A stretch of DNA of 64,000 bases from Ga0077555 sp964500805 (GCA_964500805.1 CAZCQH010000027.1:1-64000); one strand, 5' to 3'; numbered from the stretch's first letter, positions 24,100 through 33,496 are shown. The notes: generated by a model from the sequence alone, not told the origin. Numbers and translations are program-made.

Positions 24100-25494
24100 G
24101 TGAAGCGGAAGCACGTCATGCTTGTTGGACGGTACACCAGCCTTATCCTGCTGCTATTGGGATTCGCCGGTCTCCTCGTGCCGGGTCAAGCGGCGGCCCT
24201 GGATGCGGACACTGTACTCCTGAACCCGGAGCGGTTTGCAGTTCAGACAGGGCGGTTCTCGCGATTTGCCGCTTTCCAGGCCAAGCTTCAGGAAGCCCTA
24301 TCGCGGTGCGGCGAACGTGAAAGTTCGGTAGTGCCTGTTGGCGAGGCGCCGAGTGGAAAGCTGGATCGCGCAACTAGCGCAGGCATCCAGCGTTTGCGAG
24401 AGTGTAGAAGGCTTGGCAAGGATCCGCGCGCAAACGGGTTTGGCGGTGGCGCAATAACAGTCGGTGTGTGGCGCTCGGTCATGGGTCAGGAGCCTCTGCC
24501 GACTGTTGAGGAGAGGGCGAAGGCACTTGTGCTTTCATTCGAAGCGACGGATTTCGGCGACGCGCCAGAATGGAACCTGTGCCAAGACGGAACCAAGGCC
24601 AGCCATGGCCCCTCCAATCGAAGGCGCGGCGCGTTTCGTTGCTTCAACGAATCGGATCCATGCTCTTTTCTTACTTGGGGGCCGCGGGGAGCAACTGCGG
24701 GATCCGGACGCGAGATCCAGTACATTCTTTGGCTATTGACTGAGCGCGATCCTGCTCTGCTCAAACGTACCTTCGGCTCCGAGTACGACAGCATGCTGCG
24801 CTTCATCAGGCTCAAGGGAGGAGAGCCGGGCCGATGCAGCGGCGATATTCCTCTCAAGAAATTCGTCTGCGCCATCTGGATCAACAGCACCAGGCGACAG
24901 GCATGGGAGACGGCCTTCGCATCGCTCGGACATGCCGAGGTAACGCGCCAAGCTTACGACCAGATCTATGCGCTCCGCGAGTTCGACGGAGGAAAATTCG
25001 AAAGCTTCTATGATCTGTGGAAGCAGCTCGGCCTCACGCCGAGTGAGGTCGACTACGCGTTCTTCATCGACCGGATCACCCACCTGGGCGGGCCCCCAGA
25101 AGCGCAACCCTCCTTCGTAGGCGAGATGTCCAGATGTATCGGAGGGGAAACGGTTGCACTCTCGCGCAATGCCGCGGCGCGGCGTTGCCTGGGACGTCTG
25201 CAGCTACGTTCGAGCCAGGCTACTCTGCGCATGGGGCGTGATGTTGCGTACTATCTCGACTCCTATCCGGAAGGCAGCCTGTCAGCCGCTGAGATCGAGG
25301 CATGGGGTGGATACATCCCGCTCAGCGCGACGTTCAATCTGGGTCTGTCCGATAGCCGGCCGCACGACCGCCCTGTCGTGGGCACGCTTGCCACGGGCAG
25401 CGGTAATTTGCCCAAGGCCGACGACGTCAGATTGACTCCCGAGGAGTCGACGTCGTGCCCTGCGAATGTCTTGACGCCGGAGCCGCGTCGGTAG
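24100..25494 (+). CDS. Secreted protein of unknown function, possibly lysozyme-like with a peptidoglycan-binding-like N-terminus
   Basis: The 464-residue product has a clear signal peptide (YTSLILLLLGFAGLLVPGQAAAL). I list the GTG at 24100; ATG 24118 is an equally good start. Residues about 40–125 (RFAAFQAKLQEALSRCGER … LDRATSAGIQRLRECRRLG) resemble a peptidoglycan-binding-like repeat. The central part LSFEATDFGDAPEWNLCQDG followed by LTWGPRGATAGSGREIQYIL suggests a lysozyme/chitosanase-like fold with a catalytic Glu, but I cannot confirm it. It contains about nine cysteines, consistent with a periplasmic, disulfide-bonded protein. It is convergent with the polysaccharide fusion gene, which makes a role in the same surface polymer attractive but unproven. 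Confidence 0.6.
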   Translation: MKRKHVMLVGRYTSLILLLLGFAGLLVPGQAAALDADTVLLNPERFAVQTGRFSRFAAFQAKLQEALSRCGERESSVVPVGEAPSGKLDRATSAGIQRLRECRRLGKDPRANGFGGGAITVGVWRSVMGQEPLPTVEERAKALVLSFEATDFGDAPEWNLCQDGTKASHGPSNRRRGAFRCFNESDPCSFLTWGPRGATAGSGREIQYILWLLTERDPALLKRTFGSEYDSMLRFIRLKGGEPGRCSGDIPLKKFVCAIWINSTRRQAWETAFASLGHAEVTRQAYDQIYALREFDGGKFESFYDLWKQLGLTPSEVDYAFFIDRITHLGGPPEAQPSFVGEMSRCIGGETVALSRNAAARRCLGRLQLRSSQATLRMGRDVAYYLDSYPEGSLSAAEIEAWGGYIPLSATFNLGLSDSRPHDRPVVGTLATGSGNLPKADDVRLTPEESTSCPANVLTPEPRR

Positions 25495-25531
25495 CTTGCG
25501 GCGAATGATGCCGGCGCTGGCTGACGGTCAC

Positions 25532-28500
25532 TCAAGCAGCCGGAGCTACGTGTCCCGTACGCGCAAGTTTGCCCCAACCCTGAATGGTCCCTTTCAGGGC
25601 AGCGAGCGTGACACGGCAGGACGTGATGTAGAGCAGCTGCCTGTAGAAGAACCGCTGCAGCAGCAGCAGCGGCAGAAGGCGCCAGCCTTGCTCACGGCGA
25701 TCGATGGTCATGGCCAGCACGGCTACACCGAGCTCGATGATCTGGAAGATGATCCAATACTCGCCGACGATGATCAAGCTGGCAGGTACGCCTCCGCTCG
25801 GGTCGAGGCGATACGAATTGTACGCGGATGCGAGCGACCAGATCAGCATCAGATCGATCAAGGGAGCCACGAGCGTGAAGAAATATTGAAACACGACCAA
25901 GTTCGTCAATCCGAACAAGCCGATACCCGATGGCTTGCGCCGGACCAGAACCATGCGGTTTTTATAGGCGACCTGCAGCATCCCGAACATCCATCGATGC
26001 CGCTGCCGCATGAAAGTGCGCACCGTCTCCGGTGCCTCCGTCAAAGCCACTGCCTCGGGCTCGCACACGACTTTCCAGCCGGCAACCGCGAGCCGTACCG
26101 TCGCATCCGAATCTTCCGCCAGCGTGTCCGACAAGTATCCCCCGACGGCAAGGATCGCCTGCCGGCGCCAGGCACCGATTGCTCCCGGCACAGTCGTGAT
26201 TCCATTGACGACCTCGAGCGCGCGACGGTCCAGGTTCTGATTGGTGATGTACTCGATCGCCTGAAACCGCGTGACCAGATTGATCTTGTTGCCGATCGAG
26301 ACGTAACCAGCGACGGCCCCGACACTTGGATCGCAGAAATGCCGGAGCAGTTTGCGCAACGCATCAGGTCGGAATACCGTGTCTGCATCGAGCGTGACAA
26401 TGATGTCGTCGTCCGTTGCTGCGATCCCGGTGTTCAGTGCCGTGCTTTTCCCGCCGTTCGGCTTGCGGATGACCTGAATTCGCGGGTTGTCGCCATAAAG
26501 CTTCTCGACGACGTCGGCGGTGCCGTCGCTGGAGCCGTCGTCGACGACGATGATTTTGAAGTTGTCGACATCGGAAGCCAGCAACGATGAGATCGACTTC
26601 GTAATGACCTGTGCTTCGTTGTAGGCCGGAATCAGAATCGTGAAGGACTGCGGCATCCAATTGAGGTGGGCTCGCTTGCGGCACTGGATGGTTTGGACGA
26701 TCGAGAAGCTACCGATCCAAACCAGCCTGATCGCACCCAAGAAAATGCCGGCGTAAAAGAGAAACTGGGCGAAAGCGCTGGTAGAGCTGACGAGTGAGAA
26801 TCCCGCCGAATTCAGCTTCGCAACGACCGCGCCGTCAACTTTGACCGGCGGCATGAGGTCCTCGCGCGACATGCCCAGCAATTCGTGGATCGTCACGAAA
26901 CGGTAACCGTCGGCCTTGAGGGTATCGATGATTATCGGCAGCGCGGTGATCGTAGGTGTCCTGCTGCCCCCGGAATCATGAAGCAAGACAACGTTGCCGT
27001 CGCGACGGCGAATGCCTTCAATCGTTCGATCGGCGATTTGACGCGCGAACGGCCGAGCCCAATCCTTCGGATCGACTCCCATGCCGATCGTCACATAACC
27101 GAGCCCGCTCGAGATCTTCAGGGCCTCGGCAGCGTCGATAGTTTGCGGTTCCAGATCACGCGCAAAGGGCGGCCTAAACAGGTGAGTGCGCGCGCCGACT
27201 GTCGCCTCGAGCAGACGCTGAGTAGCGGTGAGCTCGAATTTCAAGTATTCCCCTGGAACCTCCGAGGAGTTCACGTGTGTGAATGTGTGATTGCCGATGT
27301 CATGACCGTCCCGGTAAATTCTGCGGAGCAAGTCTCCATTGACCACGCCGGCGGAGCCAACGATGAAAAAAGTAGCCTTGGCTCCCTTCTCGGCCAGGAT
27401 GTCGAGGATCTGAGGCGTGTAGACAGGATCTGGCCCGTCGTCGAACGTCAAAGCAACGAGTTTGTCATCGCGGTACCCCCTGCGTGTCACGACGGTCGAT
27501 TTGGGGAACTCCGTGATCATCTGATTGATGATCAGTGATGCCATCGCATCGTAGGTCAGCTTGCGCGATCCCACCTTGTGCGCGCCATCGACGCTGAGGA
27601 CCTCGCCCCTGCCTTTGTAGAGCACGTCGTAGCCGACGCCGAGTTCCTGAAGCTTCGCCATGCTGTCGGCGGAAGGCGATTTATCGCGGCCGAACGATGC
27701 CCAGACGGACGGATCCTCGGTGCCCAAGCGCCACAACGCAAGTCCCGCCGGCTTGGCCGCCATCGCAGCAGCGATTTGATTGAAGGCTGTCACGCCATCG
27801 AGGAACCAGACGGTGTGGTCGGCGTCGCTCCCCTCATGGCGGTACTTGAAGGTCGGGTTGAGCGATCGTTGGTCGAAGCTCATTTGAGCGCGAGCCTCGG
27901 CGAGCAGCTCCCAGGCCTCCTGCACCGAGATCTCACCGGCTTTTCCGTGACCAGCCCAATCGTAGCCGTATGATCCGACGCTAACGATGAGTTTTTCGGG
28001 CGGAATCAGGCGCGCAATCCTGTCGACGCGCGATTCGAACCACCCTTGTCCCGCCAGCGGGCCCGGGGCGCCTTGCTCCCCGTGTTCATCATAGGTCATC
28101 AAGATGAGCCCGTCGCTCGCCGTCGCCAATTCCCGATAGTCATAGGCGACATCGTCGACAGGAACTTGCACGAGAAGCTTGCAATTCAACTGGCGCAGGC
28201 GTTCGGCCAGTTCCCGCGTCAGCGTATTGAAGTCCCAGCGGGCTTGCGCAGGAAGCGACTCGAAATCGAGAACCACTCCTTCGAATTTCCCCTCCGCGAG
28301 ATAGGCCACCACGCCGCCGATGAACCTCTGGCGAGCTTCAGCCGAGGCTAGCAGGCTTACCACGGCTTTTGCGTCCCATGTCCGCGTTCGGGAATCGTAA
28401 TTGCTCACATGAGGATAGACTTTGAGTGAGCCCGGCTGCTGTGAGAGCCACTGTCGTGCGCGCTTCTCGCTTTCGGCATAGTCGTGCCTTATGTCGCCGC

Positions 28501-28894
28501 TTGCGCCGTCAAGCTGCAACCATTCGGCGATCAACACGTCGATCTTGTCAGCGTTGCGCTTCAGCGACGAGAAGCTGTTTTCATCCCAAGCCACCAGGTG
28601 GGCATAGCGCGTGATGCCCGCAGCCGTGCTCGCGGCCAATCCTCTGGCGCGCATTGGATCGATCCTGGGCTCGTGAATATTCAGCGCGGCCGGGGACTCC
28701 GGTCTCACGAAAGTCCGCGACGTACCTCCCCACCCAAGGTTCGGAAGGATCGGCGCATACATCGATGTCAAGACGAGGCAGGTCGCCAGAATGCCAACGA
28801 CGGTGCATGCGAGCCAGACGGCCGCCGATACTGCCAGAACCCGCCAACCTCGCGAATCATAAAATATCTGAACCGGGGTATGTTGATGACTCAA
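25532..28894 (-). CDS. Trifunctional GH18-like / polysaccharide deacetylase / family 2 glycosyltransferase membrane protein
   Basis: This 1120-residue fusion has an N-terminal membrane helix (about 18–45), a GH18-like barrel (about 75–420) with GVVLDFESLPAQ as the DxE active-site strand, and a NodB-type carbohydrate deacetylase (about 460–660) with LTFDDGPDPVYTP, HTFTHVN and FRPPFA metal/catalytic motifs. A membrane helix near 710 follows, then a processive GT2 domain (about 745–1000) with LIPAYNEAQVI, VVDDGSSDGT, DADT, EDSDATVRL and the QRHRW motif, and further membrane helices. This combines functions that PgaB and PgaC split. It likely makes and N-deacetylates, and perhaps trims, an N-acetylhexosamine polymer. 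An AT-rich promoter region lies upstream (28930–28990). Confidence 0.88.
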   Translation of the reverse strand: MSHQHTPVQIFYDSRGWRVLAVSAAVWLACTVVGILATCLVLTSMYAPILPNLGWGGTSRTFVRPESPAALNIHEPRIDPMRARGLAASTAAGITRYAHLVAWDENSFSSLKRNADKIDVLIAEWLQLDGASGDIRHDYAESEKRARQWLSQQPGSLKVYPHVSNYDSRTRTWDAKAVVSLLASAEARQRFIGGVVAYLAEGKFEGVVLDFESLPAQARWDFNTLTRELAERLRQLNCKLLVQVPVDDVAYDYRELATASDGLILMTYDEHGEQGAPGPLAGQGWFESRVDRIARLIPPEKLIVSVGSYGYDWAGHGKAGEISVQEAWELLAEARAQMSFDQRSLNPTFKYRHEGSDADHTVWFLDGVTAFNQIAAAMAAKPAGLALWRLGTEDPSVWASFGRDKSPSADSMAKLQELGVGYDVLYKGRGEVLSVDGAHKVGSRKLTYDAMASLIINQMITEFPKSTVVTRRGYRDDKLVALTFDDGPDPVYTPQILDILAEKGAKATFFIVGSAGVVNGDLLRRIYRDGHDIGNHTFTHVNSSEVPGEYLKFELTATQRLLEATVGARTHLFRPPFARDLEPQTIDAAEALKISSGLGYVTIGMGVDPKDWARPFARQIADRTIEGIRRRDGNVVLLHDSGGSRTPTITALPIIIDTLKADGYRFVTIHELLGMSREDLMPPVKVDGAVVAKLNSAGFSLVSSTSAFAQFLFYAGIFLGAIRLVWIGSFSIVQTIQCRKRAHLNWMPQSFTILIPAYNEAQVITKSISSLLASDVDNFKIIVVDDGSSDGTADVVEKLYGDNPRIQVIRKPNGGKSTALNTGIAATDDDIIVTLDADTVFRPDALRKLLRHFCDPSVGAVAGYVSIGNKINLVTRFQAIEYITNQNLDRRALEVVNGITTVPGAIGAWRRQAILAVGGYLSDTLAEDSDATVRLAVAGWKVVCEPEAVALTEAPETVRTFMRQRHRWMFGMLQVAYKNRMVLVRRKPSGIGLFGLTNLVVFQYFFTLVAPLIDLMLIWSLASAYNSYRLDPSGGVPASLIIVGEYWIIFQIIELGVAVLAMTIDRREQGWRLLPLLLLQRFFYRQLLYITSCRVTLAALKGTIQGWGKLARTGHVAPAA

Positions 28895-29010
28895 GACCGC
28901 TACTCACAAAAATTGGCCCAGTCGACGCCCGGGGCCATAACTAACTAAACATTAATATGAGACCTCGAATTTGATCTAGTTCAAAGCTCGAGGATAGCTA
29001 ACGACAAAAA

Positions 29011-29035
29011 GGCTCCGGCGACATGCGCCGGAGCC
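29011..29035 (-). terminator. Intrinsic terminator after the BcsS-like gene
   Basis: ggctccggcg (29011–29020) pairs perfectly with cgccggagcc (29026–29035) around a 5-nt loop. On the minus strand it is followed by five T (29006–29010). It lies 58 bp beyond the BcsS-like stop codon and upstream of the fusion gene, so the two surface genes are probably separate transcripts. Confidence 0.9.
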
Positions 29036-29092
29036 TCGAATCGGCAAAAGCGTTCGACTCGACGTTGGCTGATTGCAGCCCTGCGCCGTTGA

Positions 29093-29872
29093 TCAGAAGC
29101 TAGTCGAGATGTTGATCCCGCCGTAGACGCCTTCGCCACCGCCGCTACCCGAACCTGAGGTCCCTGAGCCCGAGTGATCCAGGAACTGATAGCCGGCAGA
29201 CAGCGTCACCTCGAACGAGGTCGTCCGCGTCAGATTGACATCGAATGTTGCGAACCCGCCGAACCTATGGGCATCGAACGACTCGTTCCCGAGCACGATC
29301 GCTTCCGGACCTAGCGTTATGTGGCCAAGATTACCGCCAACCCGTGCCCGAGCCCAATAGCTGTCGAACGCCGTGGAGTAATTGCCGTTGAGAGATGCGA
29401 ACAGCGGCGATTGCCCGCGTATTGTCGACCAGTCGGCCGCAACCTTGAATCCGACTTCGCTTCCGCGCACTTTGTTCGAGAAGTCATTGGGCGTCAGGTC
29501 ATGATGCTGCCAGTCGACGCCCACGAATCCGGCGGCCCACCAGTGGTCGCGCGAAAACTTGTAGCCAAGCATGACATCGCCCTGCCAGCCGTCGCCGTCT
29601 ATTCTGGTGGCGCCACTGTCATATTCGTAGCCGACGTTGCTGCCGTAGAGGCGCAGCAGGAATCCATCCTTGCCGAAATCACGATTGAGCGCGACGATGG
29701 CACCGGTATATGTGTACTGTGCATCCTTGACGATATCGAAACCTGAGAAGAAGACCCAGGATTTGGCATCTGGCGGGCCGTCGCTGGGGCCGCCTGCGCT
29801 CGACGCCGTAGCAGATGCGATGAGCGCGGCTCCAGCCAGGATCAACATTGGCCCACGAATCGGATTGAACAT
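29093..29872 (-). CDS. Cellulose biosynthesis protein BcsS-like outer-membrane beta-barrel
   Basis: This 259-residue protein starts MFNPIRGPMLILAGAALIAS at 29870–29872 after AGGGGGACAA, with a signal peptide ending near SATASSAG. The mature protein opens SWVFFSGFDIVKDAQYTYTGAIVALNRDFGKDG and alternates short amphipathic strands with turns, ending in a Gly/Ser-rich loop and the terminal aromatic GGINISTSF, typical of an outer-membrane barrel. The opening resembles BcsS proteins of Hyphomicrobiales. No cellulose synthase is present here, so it may serve export of the polymer made by the neighbouring fusion protein. Confidence 0.7.
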   Translation of the reverse strand: MFNPIRGPMLILAGAALIASATASSAGGPSDGPPDAKSWVFFSGFDIVKDAQYTYTGAIVALNRDFGKDGFLLRLYGSNVGYEYDSGATRIDGDGWQGDVMLGYKFSRDHWWAAGFVGVDWQHHDLTPNDFSNKVRGSEVGFKVAADWSTIRGQSPLFASLNGNYSTAFDSYWARARVGGNLGHITLGPEAIVLGNESFDAHRFGGFATFDVNLTRTTSFEVTLSAGYQFLDHSGSGTSGSGSGGGEGVYGGINISTSF

Positions 29873-30104
29873 TTGTCCCCCTGTCTTGATGAGCAGACGC
29901 CTGATGAGGCGTGCAACAAGGTGCTCATTTGTCAGAGCTGGAAGTGGTAGTGATTCGGGCTCCTGATCAATGCGGAATACCAAGCACGTGCGGAACGGTG
30001 CCCCGTTTCGGAACATTTTCAGCAGGGCTGTTGTTTCCGCGCTGCGCCGTGTTACCGCAAACTCAGGGCGCCATCAGATTCCGATCTGCAACTTGAGCGG
30101 CAGA

Positions 30105-30515
30105 TTATCGCAAGCGTTGGGCGAGAGTCGCGGTCCGCAACCGCAATAACGTCTCCACGACCGACAGCACAGCTATGGATGCCGATCCGAGAAGAAGCGA
30201 GACTGCCGAGCTTTCAGTCAGCTCGACCGGGAAGATCGCCGCCAGCCAGGCTGCGGCGTACCCACTTACCGCAGTCAAAACGAGGCTCAATGCTGCAACT
30301 GCAACGGCCGCCATGCGATGTTCGCCGCGGCACCAAGCAGCAAGACCGCCAAGTCCGATGAAGCCGGTCACGGCGTGACTGAAGAGCACAATTGCCAGAA
30401 CTGGTATGAACCATCCTCTGGCTCCGGATGGCTCGCTCGCGCTGCCCACAACCGCGGTGCAGTAGATTGCCGCGCCCAGAAGCACGGCCCACCCAGGATA
30501 CCTCATCAAGTTCAC
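30105..30515 (-). CDS. Hypothetical four-helix membrane protein
   Basis: This 136-residue protein has four hydrophobic segments (about residues 8–25, 36–60, 68–92, 103–120) and a basic tail. It starts MNLMRYPGWAVLLGAAIYC. I recognise no family or active residues. It stands alone, 104 bp before the VOC gene on the same strand in transcription order, and downstream of it. Confidence 0.6.
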   Translation of the reverse strand: MNLMRYPGWAVLLGAAIYCTAVVGSASEPSGARGWFIPVLAIVLFSHAVTGFIGLGGLAAWCRGEHRMAAVAVAALSLVLTAVSGYAAAWLAAIFPVELTESSAVSLLLGSASIAVLSVVETLLRLRTATLAQRLR

Positions 30516-30619
30516 CAGCAGTTCGAGACGTGGTGGACAAGTGGCGCTCGAGCCGGAGGCGAGTCAATTTTGCAGAGATCGAAAGCTGTGGATTGCCCCA
30601 CCAGGTGATGTGCGGAGAC

Positions 30620-31180
30620 TTAGAGTGGCGCCGCCAGGCCAACCGCTATCCCGTCAGTATCGGCAACGACAGCCAAACGTGCCGATCCCGGCACCTCAAA
30701 TGGCGGAATCAGGAGTGCGCCGCCACTCGCGATCGCCTTGGCAACCGCGGCATCGACGTCAGGCACCTGGAAATAGACGACCCACGTAGGCTTCGTCTTT
30801 CCAGGGGCGTCGGGAGACGCGAGCATGCCGCCCGCCACCTCGCTGTTTGACGTCAGGAACAGCAAGTACGCGGCTTCTCCGGTTTTCGGCGGCCTGGAAC
30901 TGTCGGCCATTGCCACCGTCTTGGTCGTCCAACCCATGACCGAGGAATAGAACTGGGCTGCCTTTCCCAGATCGGATGCAACCAGTTCGGTCCACCACGT
31001 TGTGCCAATTCCGGAATCGGACGGGTCCGGCGCCTTCGCTGCTTTGGCCTTGGGGGACAGCGACACGGATAAGCCCGTTGCGACGACACCCCCTAGCGTC
31101 CGCAGCAACCGGCGGCGTCCCAACTTTCGGGCTGATCCGCCATGCAAGCCACTTGCAATTCGACTCTTGTGTCCGCTCAT
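30620..31180 (-). CDS. VOC-family (glyoxalase-like) protein with a Tat signal
   Basis: This 186-residue protein begins MSGHKSRIASG at 31178–31180. Near residue 20 it has a twin-arginine motif (LGRRRLLRTLGGVVATGLSVSL), so it should be exported folded. The rest is one VOC module: TTWWTELVASDLGKAAQFYSSVMGW, GEAAYLLFL, GGMLASPD, TWVVYFQVPDVDAAVAKAIASGGALLIPPFEVPG and RLAVVADTDGIAVGLAAP. This module type usually acts in pairs or as a dimer on small substrates through a metal. Twin-arginine export of a VOC protein is unusual. Substrate unknown. Confidence 0.8.
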   Translation of the reverse strand: MSGHKSRIASGLHGGSARKLGRRRLLRTLGGVVATGLSVSLSPKAKAAKAPDPSDSGIGTTWWTELVASDLGKAAQFYSSVMGWTTKTVAMADSSRPPKTGEAAYLLFLTSNSEVAGGMLASPDAPGKTKPTWVVYFQVPDVDAAVAKAIASGGALLIPPFEVPGSARLAVVADTDGIAVGLAAPL

Positions 31181-31426
31181 CTTGCAAAACCGGAGGTCGA
31201 GGGGCTTCTCGGCAGGTCCCGCCATCAAGCTGGTGACGCCGGGGGCCATTCACATAGCAAGTCCACGTAGCAAGAACTGTGCCGCGGCGCTACATCGCCG
31301 AGCGTAGTCCGCCTGGTCGAAACGGCGGCGGCCGGTACCTGCCGTGAAATCGATTCTTCTGGCCGCTGTCAACGCGCTGTTGCTAACATCGCCGCTGATG
31401 GGCGGTCGGGCGGAGTAGATTGCAGC

Positions 31427-33451
31427 ATGCGCGTGGGTGTTGAAGTCGGGGGCACGTTCACCGATCTGGTGGCGATCGGTCCCAAGGGCATAACGGTGAC
31501 GAAGGTGCCGAGCGTGCCGCGCAGTCCGGATGAAGGCGCCTGGAATGCGCTCGTGGCCTCCGGCATCCCGCTCGCCGCGATCGAGGATCTGGCACACGGC
31601 TCGACGGTCGCGACCAATGCCGTGCTCGAGCGAAAAGGCTATCCAACGGCGTTCGTCACCACGCGCGGGTTTCGCGACATCCTGGCGCTGCAGCGGCACG
31701 GCCGCAGCTCCATCTACGATCTCGAATATCAGAAGCCGAAACCGCCGGTGGAGCGCGCCGACAGCTTCGAGGTGACGGAGCGCATTCTCGCCGACGGCGG
31801 CGTGGAAAGCGCGCTCGACTTGGCCGCGGTGGAGCGCGAGCTGCTCCCGGCCCTCGAGCGCGGCGGCTATCAGGCGGTCGCGATCTGCCTGCTCAACGCC
31901 TATGTGAATCCGTCGCACGAGACGGCACTGCGCGATCTGATCCAGCAGCGGCTGCCGGACATCCACATCACGCTCTCGTCGGACGTGACGCGCGAGTTTC
32001 GCGAGTTCGAACGGGCCTCGACCGCGACGCTTTCGGCCTACGTGCAGCCGGTGGTTGACCGCTACATCGCGCGATTTGCCGGCAAGCTCGGCGGCAATGG
32101 TTTCAAAGGCCGCTTCTCGGTGATGCAGTCGAACGGCGGGCGCCTGCCGGCCGACGCCATGAAGGCCAACGCCGTCAATGCGCTGCTCTCGGGCCCCGCC
32201 GCCGGTGTGATGGGCGCGGCGCGGCAGGCGGCGCGGTCCGGCTACAAGAACCTGATCACGCTCGACATCGGCGGCACGTCGACCGACGTGTGCGTGGTCG
32301 TCGACGGCGAGCCGCAGCTGACGCACGAGTTTTCCATTGATGGCCTGCCGATCCGCGTGCCGGTGCTGGACATCAACACGATTGGAGCCGGCGGCGGCTC
32401 GATCATCTGGATCGACGACGGCGGTATGCTGCGTGTCGGGCCCCGCTCGGCGGGCGCCGATCCGGGGCCGGCCTGCTACGGCCGCGGCGGCACGGTGCCG
32501 ACGCTGACCGATGCGCATGTGATCCGCCAGACGGTGCGGCCCGAGGCGTTCCTCGGCGGGCGCATGTCCATCGATGCGGAGGCGTCGGCACGCGCGCTGC
32601 AGCCGATCGCGAAGCACTTGAAGATGTCGCTGGAGGAAGCAGCCGATGCCGCGGTGCAGCTCGCCAACGCCAATATCGTGCGCGCGATCCAGCTGATCTC
32701 CACCGAGCGCGGGCATGATCCCCGCGACTATGTTCTGGTGCCCTTCGGTGGCGCGGGCCCGTTGCATGCGGCGCACATCGCGCGGGAGCTCGCCATCGAC
32801 ACGGTGGTGGTGCCGCCAAGCGCGGGCGTGATCTCGGCCTATGGCCTCATCGCCAGCGATTTCGTGCAGTTCGACAGCCTGACGCGCCGCGCGCCCGTCG
32901 ACAAACAGGCACCGCAGTTCCTGCGCGACGTTTTTGCCGAGATGAAGCAGCGCGCACTGGCAAAGGCCGAAAGCGCCGGTCTCAAGGGCCGCCTCGATCT
33001 CGCGTTTACCGCCGACATGCGCTTCATCGGCCAGGCCTTCGAGGTGCCGGTTGCGTTCGCCGAGAAGGAGCTCGCCAAGCTCACCGCGGACAAGATCCGC
33101 CAGCGCTTCGGCGAGGCCCACCACCGCGTCTACTTTTTCGGCGGCGACTCGGTGAAACCGGTGGAGTTCGTGTCGTTCCGCCTCAAGCTCACCGCGCGCC
33201 TCTCCAAGCTGCCGCTGCTGGCGGAGAGCGACGGCAATCTGGTGAAGGAGTCCTCGATCCGCATGTTCGAGAGCCGCGGCTGGGTGAAAGGTCGCCTCAA
33301 GAGCCGCGCGGCGATGTCGCGGTCGGAGAAGGTCCCCGGGCCTGCGTTGCTGGAGGACCCGACCTCGACGCTGCTGGTTCCCAAGGGCTGGACCGCCGCC
33401 CGCGATGCCGCCGACAACACGATCCTGACCTGGGGCAAAGGCAAGGCATAG
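31427..33451 (+). CDS. Hydantoinase/oxoprolinase family protein, HyuA-type subunit
   Basis: This 674-residue ATPase belongs to the N-methylhydantoinase A/acetone carboxylase/5-oxoprolinase family, which opens lactam or hydantoin rings using ATP. The actin-like phosphate loops are VGVEVGGTFTDLVAIG at the start and ITLDIGGTSTDVCVVVDGEP near residue 280. Other landmarks are VPVLDINTIGAGGGSIIW, GPRSAGADPGPACYGRGG, TDAHVIRQTVRPEAFLGG and PFGGAGPLHAAHIARELAID. HyuA usually works with a separate HyuB; no hyuB is adjacent. A D-hydantoinase gene lies 4.6 kb downstream. ATG 31427 follows TTGCAGC with a weak ribosome site. Confidence 0.9.
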   Translation: MRVGVEVGGTFTDLVAIGPKGITVTKVPSVPRSPDEGAWNALVASGIPLAAIEDLAHGSTVATNAVLERKGYPTAFVTTRGFRDILALQRHGRSSIYDLEYQKPKPPVERADSFEVTERILADGGVESALDLAAVERELLPALERGGYQAVAICLLNAYVNPSHETALRDLIQQRLPDIHITLSSDVTREFREFERASTATLSAYVQPVVDRYIARFAGKLGGNGFKGRFSVMQSNGGRLPADAMKANAVNALLSGPAAGVMGAARQAARSGYKNLITLDIGGTSTDVCVVVDGEPQLTHEFSIDGLPIRVPVLDINTIGAGGGSIIWIDDGGMLRVGPRSAGADPGPACYGRGGTVPTLTDAHVIRQTVRPEAFLGGRMSIDAEASARALQPIAKHLKMSLEEAADAAVQLANANIVRAIQLISTERGHDPRDYVLVPFGGAGPLHAAHIARELAIDTVVVPPSAGVISAYGLIASDFVQFDSLTRRAPVDKQAPQFLRDVFAEMKQRALAKAESAGLKGRLDLAFTADMRFIGQAFEVPVAFAEKELAKLTADKIRQRFGEAHHRVYFFGGDSVKPVEFVSFRLKLTARLSKLPLLAESDGNLVKESSIRMFESRGWVKGRLKSRAAMSRSEKVPGPALLEDPTSTLLVPKGWTAARDAADNTILTWGKGKA

Positions 33452-33480
33452 CCGCGTCATTGCGGGCTTTTCAGGTGAAG

Positions 33481-33496
33481 CGTTTCACGTGAAGCG
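33481..33496. promoter_or_regulatory. Degenerate parS-like site
   Basis: cgtttcacgtgaagcg keeps the central tttcacgtgaa of parS but has three mismatches to the 16-bp consensus. It lies 97 bp before the better site at 33593 and just after the HyuA-type gene, outside the shared repeat module. Confidence 0.35.

Noticed and set aside
31250..33460. Long minus-strand open frame opposite the HyuA-type gene
   Set aside because: It mirrors the coding frame of a clearly conserved gene in GC-rich DNA and is His/Arg-rich without recognisable motifs. The same applies to the plus-strand frame 291–2462 over the liv genes.
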